Shown one piece after another: positions 42,902 to 51,931 of a stretch of DNA of 64,000 bases (positions are counted from its first letter, which is position 1; each line of letters opens with the position of its first letter). Under the pieces are notes generated by a model. That model made no database searches. It had not been told where the DNA came from and worked only from the letters and a program-made list of their open reading frames with translations. Source of the stretch: CAYRTV01 sp964505785 (GTDB taxonomy: Bacteria; Acidobacteriota; Aminicenantia; Aminicenantales; Aminicenantaceae); the NCBI GenBank assembly GCA_964505785.1, contig CAZDJZ010000015.1, positions 10,988 to 74,987 on the forward strand, given 5' to 3'. A program made the translations under genes and the position numbers.

Positions 42902-43309
42902 CTAAGATGTCATTTTTCGAAAACAGCTGATAAGGGCGATGGGGGGGACATCCATTCTATCTTCGTTTGTCATTTTTTCCACTTTGACATAATCCTCTCT
43001 TTTACGGAGAAGAATCTGCCGGATGGCCTCAATGACTTCCGCGATGTTGATGCCCTTGGGACAACGGACGTTGCAGGTCATACAGGAAGCGCAGCTCCAA
43101 ATTGACTGGGAATGGAAAAGATCTTCTTTCATCCCTAATTGGGCCATTCGTATGATCTGATTAGGTAAAATGTCCATACTCGATACAGATGGACAGCCTG
43201 CGGAGCATTTTCCGCATTGGTAACAAGTAAGGAGATCCTGGCCGCTGAGTTCTTCAACTTTAAGAATAAAAGGATCTTTCATTCTTTGGCGGGAAATATT
43301 AATTCTCAT
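42902..43309 (-). CDS. hdrC: HdrC-type dicluster ferredoxin subunit
   Basis: A 135-residue protein with two 4Fe-4S sites: C29, C32, C35, C39 and C73, C76, C79, C83. It relays electrons from HdrA to HdrB. It is the first gene of a ten-gene minus-strand unit that ends at the terminator near 34.2 kb. AGGGAG precedes the ATG. The 238-bp region upstream holds TTGCAC- and TATGTA-like boxes but no clear promoter. Confidence 0.93.
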   Translation of the reverse strand: MRINISRQRMKDPFILKVEELSGQDLLTCYQCGKCSAGCPSVSSMDILPNQIIRMAQLGMKEDLFHSQSIWSCASCMTCNVRCPKGINIAEVIEAIRQILLRKREDYVKVEKMTNEDRMDVPPIALISCFRKMTS

Positions 43310-43425
43310 ATGATACTCCCTTGTTGATGCTGTGAATTAAAATTAATATATGATACATAGCATAAATTAAGTGCGTGCAAGCAAAGGTAACAGTACAGCA
43401 TAATCTATATTTCCTGTCAAGAAAT

Positions 43426-43569
43426 AACCTGGGTTATTCATAAAAAAATTGCGATCATCGTGCTATTCTTTATTTTTCATGCTCGTGAAAATTTCTTCGT
43501 GTTAGGATAAATATGACCTTTTGTCCTCACGGCCGGCTTCGCCGGCCTCAGGATGACAGTTGCGCTGTC
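43426..43569 (+). repeat. Dispersed repeat (copy 6), overlapping the 3' end of a gene
   Basis: Contains the start of module A (AACCTGGGTTATTCA, 43426-43440) and module B with a perfect hairpin GGCCGGC-TTC-GCCGGCC (43531-43547), CTCAGGATGACAG and a GACAG/CTGTC hairpin (43555-43569). The last 22 bases code, on the other strand, for the end of the spermidine-synthase-like protein. Confidence 0.65.
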
Positions 43570-45737
43570 AGTCTCCATCCCCAGAACAGAAAAAGCAAGC
43601 AAGCGGAGGAGGCTAAAAAGAGATAATTCAAGCAGATGGTCAAACCCACAAGGGGAATCAACAAAGATGATACAAACAAAGCCCCAAAAAATGAGCCAAG
43701 AAGTTCAAGACCGTAACCTGCACCGTAATTGATTTTATCCAGCAGATATAACCGGTTGGAAACGATAAACATATCCCCGCCCGCAATCCCGAGAAAAAAG
43801 AGCAGGATAATAATCATCACTCCCGGCATGCTGTGATTGATCAGCCATTGAGATGCGAGCAAAAGCAGCATCAGCTGGAATTGGATGACCATCATATGTT
43901 CAATCCGGGGCCGGCGCCTCTTCGTCCCGAGGAAAGCCCCTGACGTCAATCCTCCCATATAAGCGGCGAACAGAAGTGCGGCGGTATGGTATAGATATCC
44001 TGACAGCGATTGGAATGCGATTATCAGGATGATTTCCGTCATGATCACAGTCAATCCCATCAATGCAAGCGGAAAAAGGTAAAAGGAAGACCGTTTCCCC
44101 CGTATTCCCAGAATAATCAGCCCGGTTACTATAAGGAGAAAAGGGATATCAAGAAGCCATAATCGGGGAGAGCCGGAAAGCCGGGCATATAATCCGGATT
44201 CAAAATTTCCCAGATGAATACTTTGAAAAGCAGCATGGTAAAAATAACTTATGGGGTGAATATCACGGTTGATATATGCTTGCGATGATGACAGCCGCTG
44301 GTTAAGCCATTGTATTCTCAATGGAGACAACCGGGTATTTATAAAGGAAGACTCCATATATTGGGTTTCCAAACCCAAATCCTGAATTCTTTGCCGGAAA
44401 GTACAGGCATCAAGGGGTTCTAAATCCCGGGATGCCAAGAATATGTTATTTTCCCCGGGAATCACCCGGACGCAGGCGAACACCGACTGTGCCGTAAGAA
44501 AAAGGGATCCGAGAACTTTCTGAAGTTTAGGGCTGATATAACTTTCCGATGAAGGGATGCGGAAAGACAATACCCCATATGGGGAGAGGTTCTTTCCGGC
44601 ATTCTGAAAAAACTCTTGAGTATAGAAACGGTTCACCTGTGCATTGATGGGGGGAGGCAGATGCAAAATGATCACATCATATGTTTTCCCGCTGTTACGG
44701 AGGTACTCGCGCCCGTCTCTGTAGAGGATGTTCACCCGGGGATGGTTTAAAAACCGGTTTTCCTCGGGAGGAAGGTGCTTTTCAGAAAGCCTAATAACAG
44801 CGGGATCGATTTCTATATAATCCACGTTTATTCCCGGATATTTTAATACTTCTTTGAGGCCGCCGCCCACCCCTCCGCCTATCAGCAGAACACGTGACGC
44901 CTGAGGCCGGTAAAGCAAAGGGAAATGAACCGCTTCCTCAGCGGATGCCGGGTCGGGATAAAAATAAACGGGCGCATGATTTTGATAAAGTGAAATTTGT
45001 TCCGCCAGTTTAAGAACTTGAAGTTTCCCGTAAGGTGAATCCAGCGATTCTATCAGGCGAAACGGCTTCCAATACAATTTTTGGGCGGGTATATCAGCAG
45101 CCCAAAAAATTCCCAAGGCAAGTATGACAGCGGCTGTTGCCGTCTTTTTACCTCTGAGCCTGGACAGGGATAAGGTGACAGCCGCTGCGGCACCGGTAAG
45201 TGCCGCAGCTTTCCAATTGGACAGGAACGGGATGAACAGGAAGTAAATCAGGAGTCCGCCCGCAACAGATCCGGCGGATTCAAAAAGATATACTTTAGCC
45301 AGGCGGCCTCCGGTTTCATGTATGATAAGCACGAATAAAAGGCCGAGGGGAAAACAAACAAGAAAAGATAAAACCGAGGCAAAAAGCAGCATAATGAACA
45401 ATCCCTGAATTTCACCGGGAAGAGTGCCTAGAATAAACCGTCCTAACCGCAGCGAGACAAGGGAGACTGGAAAAAGCACAAAAATCAAATTAAATAAAAA
45501 AATAAGCCTTTTTTTGGAAAAGCGAATTTTTGATGCAAACAGGCTGCCTGCGCCTGTCCAAAACAGCCAAAAACCAAGGATTATACCGAAAGAAAGCTCA
45601 TTGCCGGCGAAATGGACATTGAATTCCCGCATCAGGATAATTTGGAAGGATAGGGCTGTCATTCCCAGAAGGAAGGGGGGAACAAATGGGGATCGCATCA
45701 ATTTCCCGGCTTTTGCCAAGGAGCGGATTGTTTTCAT
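43548..45737 (-). CDS. Membrane protein with spermidine-synthase-like domain
   Basis: A 729-residue protein. The N-terminal part (about 10-230) has six or more membrane helices. A soluble spermidine-synthase-like domain follows (about 250-450) with the nucleotide-binding LLIGGGVGGGLKE, YIEIDPAVI and YRDGREYL. About seven further helices make up the C-terminal third. Such fusions occur in many bacteria; aminopropyl transfer is not proven. The last codons (TAQLSS and stop) come from a dispersed repeat. The start at 45737 is preferred because it overlaps the radical SAM stop by ATGA. Confidence 0.8.
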   Translation of the reverse strand: MKTIRSLAKAGKLMRSPFVPPFLLGMTALSFQIILMREFNVHFAGNELSFGIILGFWLFWTGAGSLFASKIRFSKKRLIFLFNLIFVLFPVSLVSLRLGRFILGTLPGEIQGLFIMLLFASVLSFLVCFPLGLLFVLIIHETGGRLAKVYLFESAGSVAGGLLIYFLFIPFLSNWKAAALTGAAAAVTLSLSRLRGKKTATAAVILALGIFWAADIPAQKLYWKPFRLIESLDSPYGKLQVLKLAEQISLYQNHAPVYFYPDPASAEEAVHFPLLYRPQASRVLLIGGGVGGGLKEVLKYPGINVDYIEIDPAVIRLSEKHLPPEENRFLNHPRVNILYRDGREYLRNSGKTYDVIILHLPPPINAQVNRFYTQEFFQNAGKNLSPYGVLSFRIPSSESYISPKLQKVLGSLFLTAQSVFACVRVIPGENNIFLASRDLEPLDACTFRQRIQDLGLETQYMESSFINTRLSPLRIQWLNQRLSSSQAYINRDIHPISYFYHAAFQSIHLGNFESGLYARLSGSPRLWLLDIPFLLIVTGLIILGIRGKRSSFYLFPLALMGLTVIMTEIILIIAFQSLSGYLYHTAALLFAAYMGGLTSGAFLGTKRRRPRIEHMMVIQFQLMLLLLASQWLINHSMPGVMIIILLFFLGIAGGDMFIVSNRLYLLDKINYGAGYGLELLGSFFGALFVSSLLIPLVGLTICLNYLFLASSACLLFLFWGWRLTAQLSS

Positions 45738-46864
45738 GCAGGGGTCCATACTCCGGGAATGGAATGGCCGCAATATTCACATTTTCCGGAACGGATATGG
45801 ATTTTTGAAATAGTATAACCAAAACGGTTGATCAGGGTTTCTCCACATTGCGGACAATATGTATTCTCCCCTATATGACCGGGAAAATTTCCAATGTAAA
45901 CATACCGGAGGCCTTCATCTAAAGCCGTATTCCGGATCCGGCTCAGGGTGGAAGCGGGGGTCGGGGGAAGATTCTTAAGGAGATAGGTCGGATGAAATCT
46001 TGAAAAATGAACCGGAACATTCGGTCCTATCTCTTGTCTGATCCAACGGCATAGATCCGAGATTTCCTCAGGGCTGTCATTTAAGGTAGGAATGACCAGA
46101 TAAACGATTTCCAGCCATACCGGGCTTTGGGAGGCGATTTTGACCGCGTCAAGAACCGGCTGTAATTGACCACGGACATAATCCGTATAGAATTTTTGGG
46201 TAAATGCTTTCAGGTCGATTTTGACAGCATCGACGACTTGAAGAAGCTCCCGGAAAGGTTCCGGATTGATATGCGCGCCGGTAATAACGACGTTTTTTAT
46301 GTCTTTTTTTCCCGCCTCAACTGAGGTGTCATACATGTATTCATAAAAAACCACCGGCTCAGAATAAGTGTAAGCGATGGAGGGACATCCATTTTCCAAT
46401 GCGGCTTCCGCCACAGCCTTGGGAGGGAAGTCAAAATGCTGGATCTGTTCCGGCCGGACCTGGGAAATTTCCCAGTTTTGACAGAATTTGCAATTGACGT
46501 TACACCCGGCTGTCGCGATGGAGAGAGCCTGGCTTTTTGGAATAAAGTGAAAAAGAGGTTTTTTTTCAATCGGATCCACATGGGCGGTACATGCTTTTCC
46601 ATAAACCAGAGTATAATAGATTCCATCCCGGTTTTCCCGGACTCCGCAGTATCCGCGCTCCCGGTCGCCCAGGCGGCATAGTCTGGGGCAAAGCCGGCAT
46701 TCTATCTCGCGGTGAGGGAGCTGTTTATAATAGCGGGCCTCAGTCTGTGACAGGTTCGTTTCATCCGAAAATGCATACAGTTCGTTGAAAAAACTTTTTC
46801 CTGCTCCGGTCCCGGCCATTATTCCGGCCCCCGATGAAAGCTTAATAAAATTTCTTCTTTTCAT
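45734..46864 (-). CDS. AmmeMemoRadiSam-system radical SAM enzyme with Tat-like signal
   Basis: A 376-residue protein. The N-terminus KRRNFIKLSSG resembles a twin-arginine signal followed by a weakly hydrophobic stretch. A Cys set lies at C56, C59, C63 and C73. The radical SAM cluster is C121-x3-C125-x2-C128 (CNVNCKFC). A C-terminal zinc-ribbon-like pair (CPQCGE, CEYCG) ends the protein. The body matches the AmmeMemoRadiSam/PflA-like family (AYTYSEPVVFYEY, HFSRFHP). The AMMECR1 and Memo partner genes are not in the window. It is coupled to the spermidine-synthase-like gene. The reaction is unknown. Confidence 0.87.
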   Translation of the reverse strand: MKRRNFIKLSSGAGIMAGTGAGKSFFNELYAFSDETNLSQTEARYYKQLPHREIECRLCPRLCRLGDRERGYCGVRENRDGIYYTLVYGKACTAHVDPIEKKPLFHFIPKSQALSIATAGCNVNCKFCQNWEISQVRPEQIQHFDFPPKAVAEAALENGCPSIAYTYSEPVVFYEYMYDTSVEAGKKDIKNVVITGAHINPEPFRELLQVVDAVKIDLKAFTQKFYTDYVRGQLQPVLDAVKIASQSPVWLEIVYLVIPTLNDSPEEISDLCRWIRQEIGPNVPVHFSRFHPTYLLKNLPPTPASTLSRIRNTALDEGLRYVYIGNFPGHIGENTYCPQCGETLINRFGYTISKIHIRSGKCEYCGHSIPGVWTPA

Positions 46865-46887
46865 ACGTGCAGGCTATCCTTTTTTTT

Positions 46888-46960
46888 CCTGGATTATTCA
46901 TGGGCCGAGATTGCCGCAGATACGGTGAGCGCCGGCCCGCGCAATTTTTTTATGAAAATC
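46888..46960 (+). repeat. Dispersed repeat, module A (copy 7)
   Basis: CCTGGATTATTCATGGGCCG then AGATTGCCGCAGATACGGTG, followed by GAGCGCCGGCCCGCGCAATT and a T-run, in the 221-bp gap between the radical SAM and DUF362 genes. The rest of the gap shows no gene. Confidence 0.6.
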
Positions 46961-47085
46961 CAGGTTTTTTGGCATAGCATATGAAACTGTTCAGCCCGTT
47001 TATCAATGGAGATTTGAGATTTGATATCGGCCGGGATTATTTCTAATTTTTGGTTTTTGCATTCTGATGTCAATTTATTCTTCTT

Positions 47086-47976
47086 TCATAATTCCGATTC
47101 TATCATTTCAATTTGACTGAAACCGGCCAGGCCGAGCCCGAGTTTAACTGCAGATTCGAGATAAGCGGGGCTCCGTTTTTCTTCTGCGAGCGAAGGCAGG
47201 CCGGCACGGGATCTCAGGTCTTCAATCATGTGCCATCCGGTGAAATCCGCAGCCACCGGATCTTCGCTTAGGATCAGAGTTCCGGTATGCTCAGCCCAGC
47301 GGGAATGGAATGAAGGGCCCATATGGTACTGAACAATTAATGCATCTAAAATACTGAGCCTGTGCTTGCTTTTAACCGGATGCGAGTCAAAGACGTCCGC
47401 GACAAAGGGATCGCAATTATTATCGTGGTATTTATTGGGATTGTGGACTGCACCGAAATAGTTTTTCATTCCGGCTGTGATTCCGGCTAATCCATGATCT
47501 TTCAATATCGCCAGAGAAAGGGATGCGTCGATCCTATTAGACTGAATTCTTGAAATGCGGCTTCCGATGGAACGGTGAGCGGTCAAATCTTTGGTATATC
47601 CGATGCCCTGAGTATCCGTACCCATGACCTGGACTTCCCGTCTTGTCTGATTGAGCCGGTATCCTGCTTCCCGCAGTTCCCGGTTGCTCCTGTCCCAAAT
47701 GATGATATCCCGGCGTCTGATTCCGCATGCATGGAGGACTTCGGCTGCCTCCATGGCTGTTTCCGGCTGAGTGGATAACCGGAGCCCGGCGATGGTATTT
47801 ATTTTAATGCCAACGCGTAACGGAGGAGAATACAAAGCGCGCAGATATTGATCATAGCCGGGCCCGCCGCCTAAAAGCGAAAGACCTTTACGCAAAAGCT
47901 CCCGGCAAATGCTTGGCTGAATTTCCCCATCAGAAGTAATAACCTTTTCAGAGCGGATTTTAACAACGCGGCTCAT
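47086..47976 (-). CDS. DUF362 domain protein
   Basis: A 296-residue protein of the DUF362 family, seen from VGIKINTIAG near 55-64, LAILKDHGLAGITAGMKNYFGAV (near 155-177), HNPNKYHDN and the C-terminal SEDPVAADFTGWHMIE. DUF362 proteins often accompany Fe-S and radical SAM genes, but their function is unknown. No 4Fe-4S ferredoxin tail is present. No clear ribosome site precedes the ATG at 47976. It lies 221 bases before the radical SAM gene on the same strand and probably belongs with it. Confidence 0.85.
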   Translation of the reverse strand: MSRVVKIRSEKVITSDGEIQPSICRELLRKGLSLLGGGPGYDQYLRALYSPPLRVGIKINTIAGLRLSTQPETAMEAAEVLHACGIRRRDIIIWDRSNRELREAGYRLNQTRREVQVMGTDTQGIGYTKDLTAHRSIGSRISRIQSNRIDASLSLAILKDHGLAGITAGMKNYFGAVHNPNKYHDNNCDPFVADVFDSHPVKSKHRLSILDALIVQYHMGPSFHSRWAEHTGTLILSEDPVAADFTGWHMIEDLRSRAGLPSLAEEKRSPAYLESAVKLGLGLAGFSQIEMIESEL

Positions 47977-48039
47977 AGCGTAAAGGTAGCGGGTTGGTGG
48001 TTTATTGTCAACCGGACGGCTTCAGTGCTGTTCGATTCG

Positions 48040-48215
48040 ATCGCATTCCTTTAACGCGAGCACAGCGAGCAGCTCCGTCCAAGACGGCCACGGCCTGCTC
48101 CGCAGGCCTCGCAATAAAACTTCGCTGCAGGATGTTCGGATCGCGGTGAAGGACTACAGCTTCAAGCCATGCGCCTCGCATCTGCGGCAATCTCAACCTT
48201 TGAATAATTCAGGCG
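48040..48215 (-). repeat. Degenerate dispersed repeat (copy 8) in a 505-bp gene-free gap
   Basis: The divergent gap 47977-48481 has no convincing gene. It contains the module B hairpin GGCCTGC-TCC-GCAGGCC (48092-48108) and module A in minus orientation (48182-48213: CTGCGGCAATCTCAACCTTT then GAATAATTCAGG). The remainder up to 48470 shows nothing further beyond a GGCCCGCATGAAGGCCGGGC-like hairpin near 48390. Confidence 0.55.
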
Positions 48216-48481
48216 GTGTGAATGCAATAGACTGGAATGACGTAATTTGATAATATATCATTAATAAAGCTCGGGACGAAAATACAAAAAAAACGCAGTT
48301 TTTTGGAATGAAACATGAAAGCAATACATCCGGAAGGATGAAAGTTTCACAATGAACTGCTGTAATGGATAAGAATCATGTCCAAACCCGGCCCGCATGA
48401 AGGCCGGGCGGGGATGTTTGTATCATTTGCGAACTGACAGGTCGGCATGAAAATGTTTACCGGCAAAAAAGAGAGGAGATA

Positions 48482-49393
48482 ATGATGAAAAATTCATTCA
48501 GAACGATTATAGGTTGTCTTAGTCTGTGCTTTTTTTTACTGACAGCAGCTGCCGTACCAGGCTGCCCACTGGAGGAAGCGGAATTAAAATCCCTTCTGCC
48601 GGAAATATCCGGTTGGGAAATGGTCGAAGACCCGCAAGTTTATTTTCCGGAATCATTGTTTGAATACATAAATGGAGCAGCGGAGATATACATTTCGTAT
48701 GACTTTCAAAGACTGGCGGTTGCCCAATATGAGAGTGAAACCGGAAACAGCAATGTTTCTCTCGAGATTTATGAAATGGGAAGCCCGGTGACAGCTTTTG
48801 GTATTTACAGTGCGGAAAGGTATCCTGATAACCAGTATGTTGATATCGGGGCGCAAGGATATATGGAGGAAGGGACTCTCAATTTTTTATCCGGACCCTA
48901 TTATGTCAAAATGCTGTGTTTTGACTGCGGAGACGAGTGGAATGATTATCTAAAAAATTTCGCGGAGCGGATTGAATCCAATATTGGCGCTGAAACCGGT
49001 TTTCCTGTGCTTGTCAAGGCATTTCCGGAAGAACACCTGGTTGCCAACAGTCAAAAATTCATTCTTAAAAATTTCATGGGATACAGCTATCTCCATAATG
49101 GATATCAGGCTGACTACGAATTCAACGGAAATGAGTTTACCGCCTTCATTGTTCAAGGGGAAGATGAACTGGATGCAAAGCGGATGATCGAGCAGTATTT
49201 GGAATCAAAAAAAGACCAGAAAACCGAAAAAGCTGATTATGGGTACCACATCAAGGACCGGTATTATAATAATATCTATCTTACCCGGACCGGAGTCTTT
49301 TTGTGCGGGGTTATGAAAATACAGGACGGGAAAGAAGAAACCGGGCTCTCTTATCTTAAGAAGCTTGAGGAGAACCTGGAAGAGTTAAAATAA
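48482..49393 (+). CDS. DUF6599-type secreted protein
   Basis: A 303-residue protein with a signal peptide (about 1-26, with a Cys after PG that could make it a lipoprotein). The mature part has YFPESLFEYINGAAEIYISY, split as the family's YINGAAE signature, and FGIYSAERYPDN followed by SGPYYVKM. These match DUF6599, often found in Acidobacteria-like genomes near AmmeMemoRadiSam genes. Function is unknown. GAGAGGAG precedes two adjacent ATGs. It diverges from the DUF362/radical SAM group. Confidence 0.75.
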   Translation: MMKNSFRTIIGCLSLCFFLLTAAAVPGCPLEEAELKSLLPEISGWEMVEDPQVYFPESLFEYINGAAEIYISYDFQRLAVAQYESETGNSNVSLEIYEMGSPVTAFGIYSAERYPDNQYVDIGAQGYMEEGTLNFLSGPYYVKMLCFDCGDEWNDYLKNFAERIESNIGAETGFPVLVKAFPEEHLVANSQKFILKNFMGYSYLHNGYQADYEFNGNEFTAFIVQGEDELDAKRMIEQYLESKKDQKTEKADYGYHIKDRYYNNIYLTRTGVFLCGVMKIQDGKEETGLSYLKKLEENLEELK

Positions 49394-49409
49394 AGTTAAT
49401 CCGAATTTT

Positions 49410-50351
49410 TTACTCTTCAAGATGAGTTGGAGGGGAAAAAATAAGCGAACAATTGCGGCCTTTTTCCTTGGCGGAAAGTAAAGCCTGGTCGCTTATGCGT
49501 ATCATTTCATCACTGGACATATTAAGATCGAATTCATTGCTGGTCCCGCCGAGGCTTATCGTTACGGAAATATCACCGGACGTCAAAGGAACGGACAAGT
49601 TTTCGACAGCTTGGCGAAGCCGTTCCGCAATATTAGGAATAAAGCTGTGACGGCAGCTGGGAAAGACCGCTATAAATTCATCCCCGCCATATCGTCCGAT
49701 TTTGTCATAGTTCCGGGCGGATTTCTTTATTTTCGAGGAAACTTCCAGCAAAACTTTATCCCCGGCTTGATGTCCCAAAGTGTCGTTAATTTGCTTGAAG
49801 TGGTCTATATCGCACATAATAACCCCGGTGGGCTGCCCGTATCGCCGCCCCCGCGAGATTTCCTCTTTTAAAAAATCCAATATTTTATTGCGGTTCCAAA
49901 GCTGCGTAAGGTTATCGGTTGTAGCCATTTCAAGGCGGTCGTCTTCCAACCGGATGATTCTTTCGCCGTTTTGCAGCCGGATTTTCAGCTCCATAACATC
50001 AAAAGGCTTAGTGATATAATCATCCGCACCGGAAGACAAACCGGTGATGATGTCCTCTTGCCGGTCCCGTCCGGTCAAAAGAATAATGTAAACATATTTT
50101 TCCTTTTCTTTTTTGGTTTTTTCCCTGATCTGCCGGCATAATTCTATTCCGTCAATTTCTGGAATTTCCCAATCCAGAACTGCCAGCCGGATATTATCAA
50201 TGATATTGACGGGATCCAAGGAGGCGCCGGAAATGATTTCCCAGGCTTCTTTTCCGTCATGGGTTACAATGACTTCATATCCCCATTCATGCAGGTTTTC
50301 TTCCAGTACACGAGCGGTTATTATATCATCTTCTGCGATAAGGACTTTCAT
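49410..50351 (-). CDS. Response regulator with GGDEF output domain (PleD-like)
   Basis: A 313-residue protein. The receiver domain (1-125) has D8-D9, phospho-acceptor D60 and K115. The GGDEF domain (about 140-305) has an intact GGDEF (221-225), DIDHFKQIND (180-189) and an inhibitory RxxD site (R212 to D215). It should make c-di-GMP when phosphorylated. No histidine kinase is adjacent. Its product could act on the PilZ protein at 33.6 kb. It is convergent with the DUF6599 gene. Confidence 0.93.
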   Translation of the reverse strand: MKVLIAEDDIITARVLEENLHEWGYEVIVTHDGKEAWEIISGASLDPVNIIDNIRLAVLDWEIPEIDGIELCRQIREKTKKEKEKYVYIILLTGRDRQEDIITGLSSGADDYITKPFDVMELKIRLQNGERIIRLEDDRLEMATTDNLTQLWNRNKILDFLKEEISRGRRYGQPTGVIMCDIDHFKQINDTLGHQAGDKVLLEVSSKIKKSARNYDKIGRYGGDEFIAVFPSCRHSFIPNIAERLRQAVENLSVPLTSGDISVTISLGGTSNEFDLNMSSDEMIRISDQALLSAKEKGRNCSLIFSPPTHLEE

Positions 50352-50505
50352 CTTTTACTTAATCCAGTGTTAGTACTTTAATATTTTATGGAGATTAATT
50401 CAATCAAAAGAAAAGGAGATGAGTGGATTCTAGAAAAAGAGAAGAACATTGAGTTTTTTATGGAAAATGGCATATAATACATCCCGAACGATGAAAATAA
50501 ACAAA

Positions 50506-50766
50506 CATGTCATCCTGAGGCCTGCGGCAGCAGGCCGTGAGGATCTTATGCTGCTTCGGCATGTGAGACGGTACCGATTTATCATACAAAGCAATAATAA
50601 ATCCCTACGTCGCTTCGCTCCTCAGGACGGCATGGTATGTCATTTTCTAATTAATACGCTGACATTTCATCCGGCGAAGCAGGACAAGATCCTTACGCCG
50701 ATGCGGTCCTTAGGACGACAGCTGTGCTGTCGTTTTCGAACAAACCTGAATAGTTCAGGCTAATAA
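50506..50766 (+). repeat. Most complete dispersed repeat (copy 9) in a 419-bp gene-free gap
   Basis: Almost the whole gap 50352-50770 is repeat. Parts in order: GTCATCCTGAG with hairpin GGCCTGC-GGCA-GCAGGCC (50519-50536), GTGAGGATCTTATG, then ACGTCGCTTCGCTCCTCAGG, AAGATCCTTACGCCGATGCG, hairpin GACAGC-TGT-GCTGTC (50717-50731) with TTTT, and CCTGAA-TAG-TTCAGG (50745-50759). It ends a few bases before the next gene's ATG. Short frames inside it are not genes. Confidence 0.7.
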
Positions 50767-50770
50767 AAAG

Positions 50771-51793
50771 ATGCAGTCAAATAAAGTCACAACTGCCTTT
50801 CTGTTTATTATTGTAATTGTTATCACAGGAGTGGTTTTGCGCTTGGCCAAGCCGGTTCTGTTCCCGTTTTTTTTAGCTATATTTCTTTCTTTTGTTTTAT
50901 ATCCGGCTCTTGATTTTTTAACCCGGATAAAAGTCCCGCGGACGATTGCTATTATTGTGATTATTTTACTGACTTTTTTTATTCTCTACCTTCTTGGAGC
51001 CCTTTTTTATTCCGCAGGTAAAACATTCGCGGCGGAATTTCCCAGGTATGGAGCCAAGATCAATTCAATCATGTCTGATTTTCTGGTCAGGCTCAATCTT
51101 CAAAGGTTTAATATCGAAAGTATTGACTGGATCGGTCAACTAGATATCGACCGGATCGGCAGAATTTTGGGTTCTTCCCTGGGGCCTTTCTTCTCGTTTA
51201 TTTCTAATTTATTTCTGGTCCTGATATTCTTGATTTTCATTATGTCGGGCAGAGGAAAAACCAAGCAGAAGATAAATAAATCCCTCGATCAGGCCCGGGC
51301 ATCCCGGATTATCCATGTTATCCAAAATATAGACACCCAGATTCAAAGATACCTTGCCATCAAAACCATCGTAAGTTTTTTCACAGGCTTTTTTGTGACG
51401 ATTGTTCTGTTGTTTTTTAATGTGGATTTTGCCGTGGTCTTTGGGTTTTTAGCGTTTTTATTAAATTATATTCCCAATATAGGGTCATTCATTGCCACTG
51501 CACTCCCGGTTGTGATTGCTTTTTTTCAGTTTGACTCAACCTGGCCGGCCATTTGGATCCTTTTCCTGTTGATCTTTATTCAAATGATTATGGCAAATGT
51601 GATTGAGCCAAGACTGATGGGGCATGGACTGGGCTTAAGTCCTCTGGTCATCTTGTTTTTTCTGTTCTTCTGGGGCTGGCTTTGGGGGCTTCCCGGGATG
51701 ATTCTGGCTGTCCCGATTGCCGCGATCATCAAAATTGTCTGCAGTAATGTCCCGGAATTGGAAATCATTGCTGCCCTTATGAGCAGGGATTAA
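50771..51793 (+). CDS. AI-2E family (PerM/UPF0118) membrane transporter
   Basis: A 340-residue integral membrane protein with about eight helices. The family layout is clear: paired N-terminal helices (LFPFFLAIFLSFVLYP), a soluble loop, and the C-terminal NYIPNIGSFIATALPV and NVIEPRLMGHGLGLSPLVIL. Members export AI-2 or act as Na+/H+ exchangers; the substrate here is unknown. The ATG follows directly on a repeat copy with only a weak AAAAAG before it. Confidence 0.92.
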   Translation: MQSNKVTTAFLFIIVIVITGVVLRLAKPVLFPFFLAIFLSFVLYPALDFLTRIKVPRTIAIIVIILLTFFILYLLGALFYSAGKTFAAEFPRYGAKINSIMSDFLVRLNLQRFNIESIDWIGQLDIDRIGRILGSSLGPFFSFISNLFLVLIFLIFIMSGRGKTKQKINKSLDQARASRIIHVIQNIDTQIQRYLAIKTIVSFFTGFFVTIVLLFFNVDFAVVFGFLAFLLNYIPNIGSFIATALPVVIAFFQFDSTWPAIWILFLLIFIQMIMANVIEPRLMGHGLGLSPLVILFFLFFWGWLWGLPGMILAVPIAAIIKIVCSNVPELEIIAALMSRD

Positions 51794-51846
51794 ACCCATA
51801 AAGCACATCAGCTTTTCACTTCGAATGGGTAATGTCATGTCTAAGC

Positions 51847-51890
51847 CCTGTAGAGGCGGCCATCTCGGCCCGTGAATAACCCAGGTTAGG
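51847..51890 (-). repeat. Dispersed repeat, module A alone (copy 10)
   Basis: Minus strand TAACCTGGGTTATTCACGGG then CCGAGATGGCCGCC. It is a clean single module A in the gap between two convergent genes. Confidence 0.65.
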
Positions 51891-51931
51891 TTAAAGGTCT
51901 TCAGTTTCAAGAGTTGAGTTTTGAGATATAA

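Noticed and set aside
50449..50763. 104-residue open frame before the AI-2E family gene
   Set aside because: Its bases are the dispersed repeat, and its translation follows repeat parts rather than protein-like composition.
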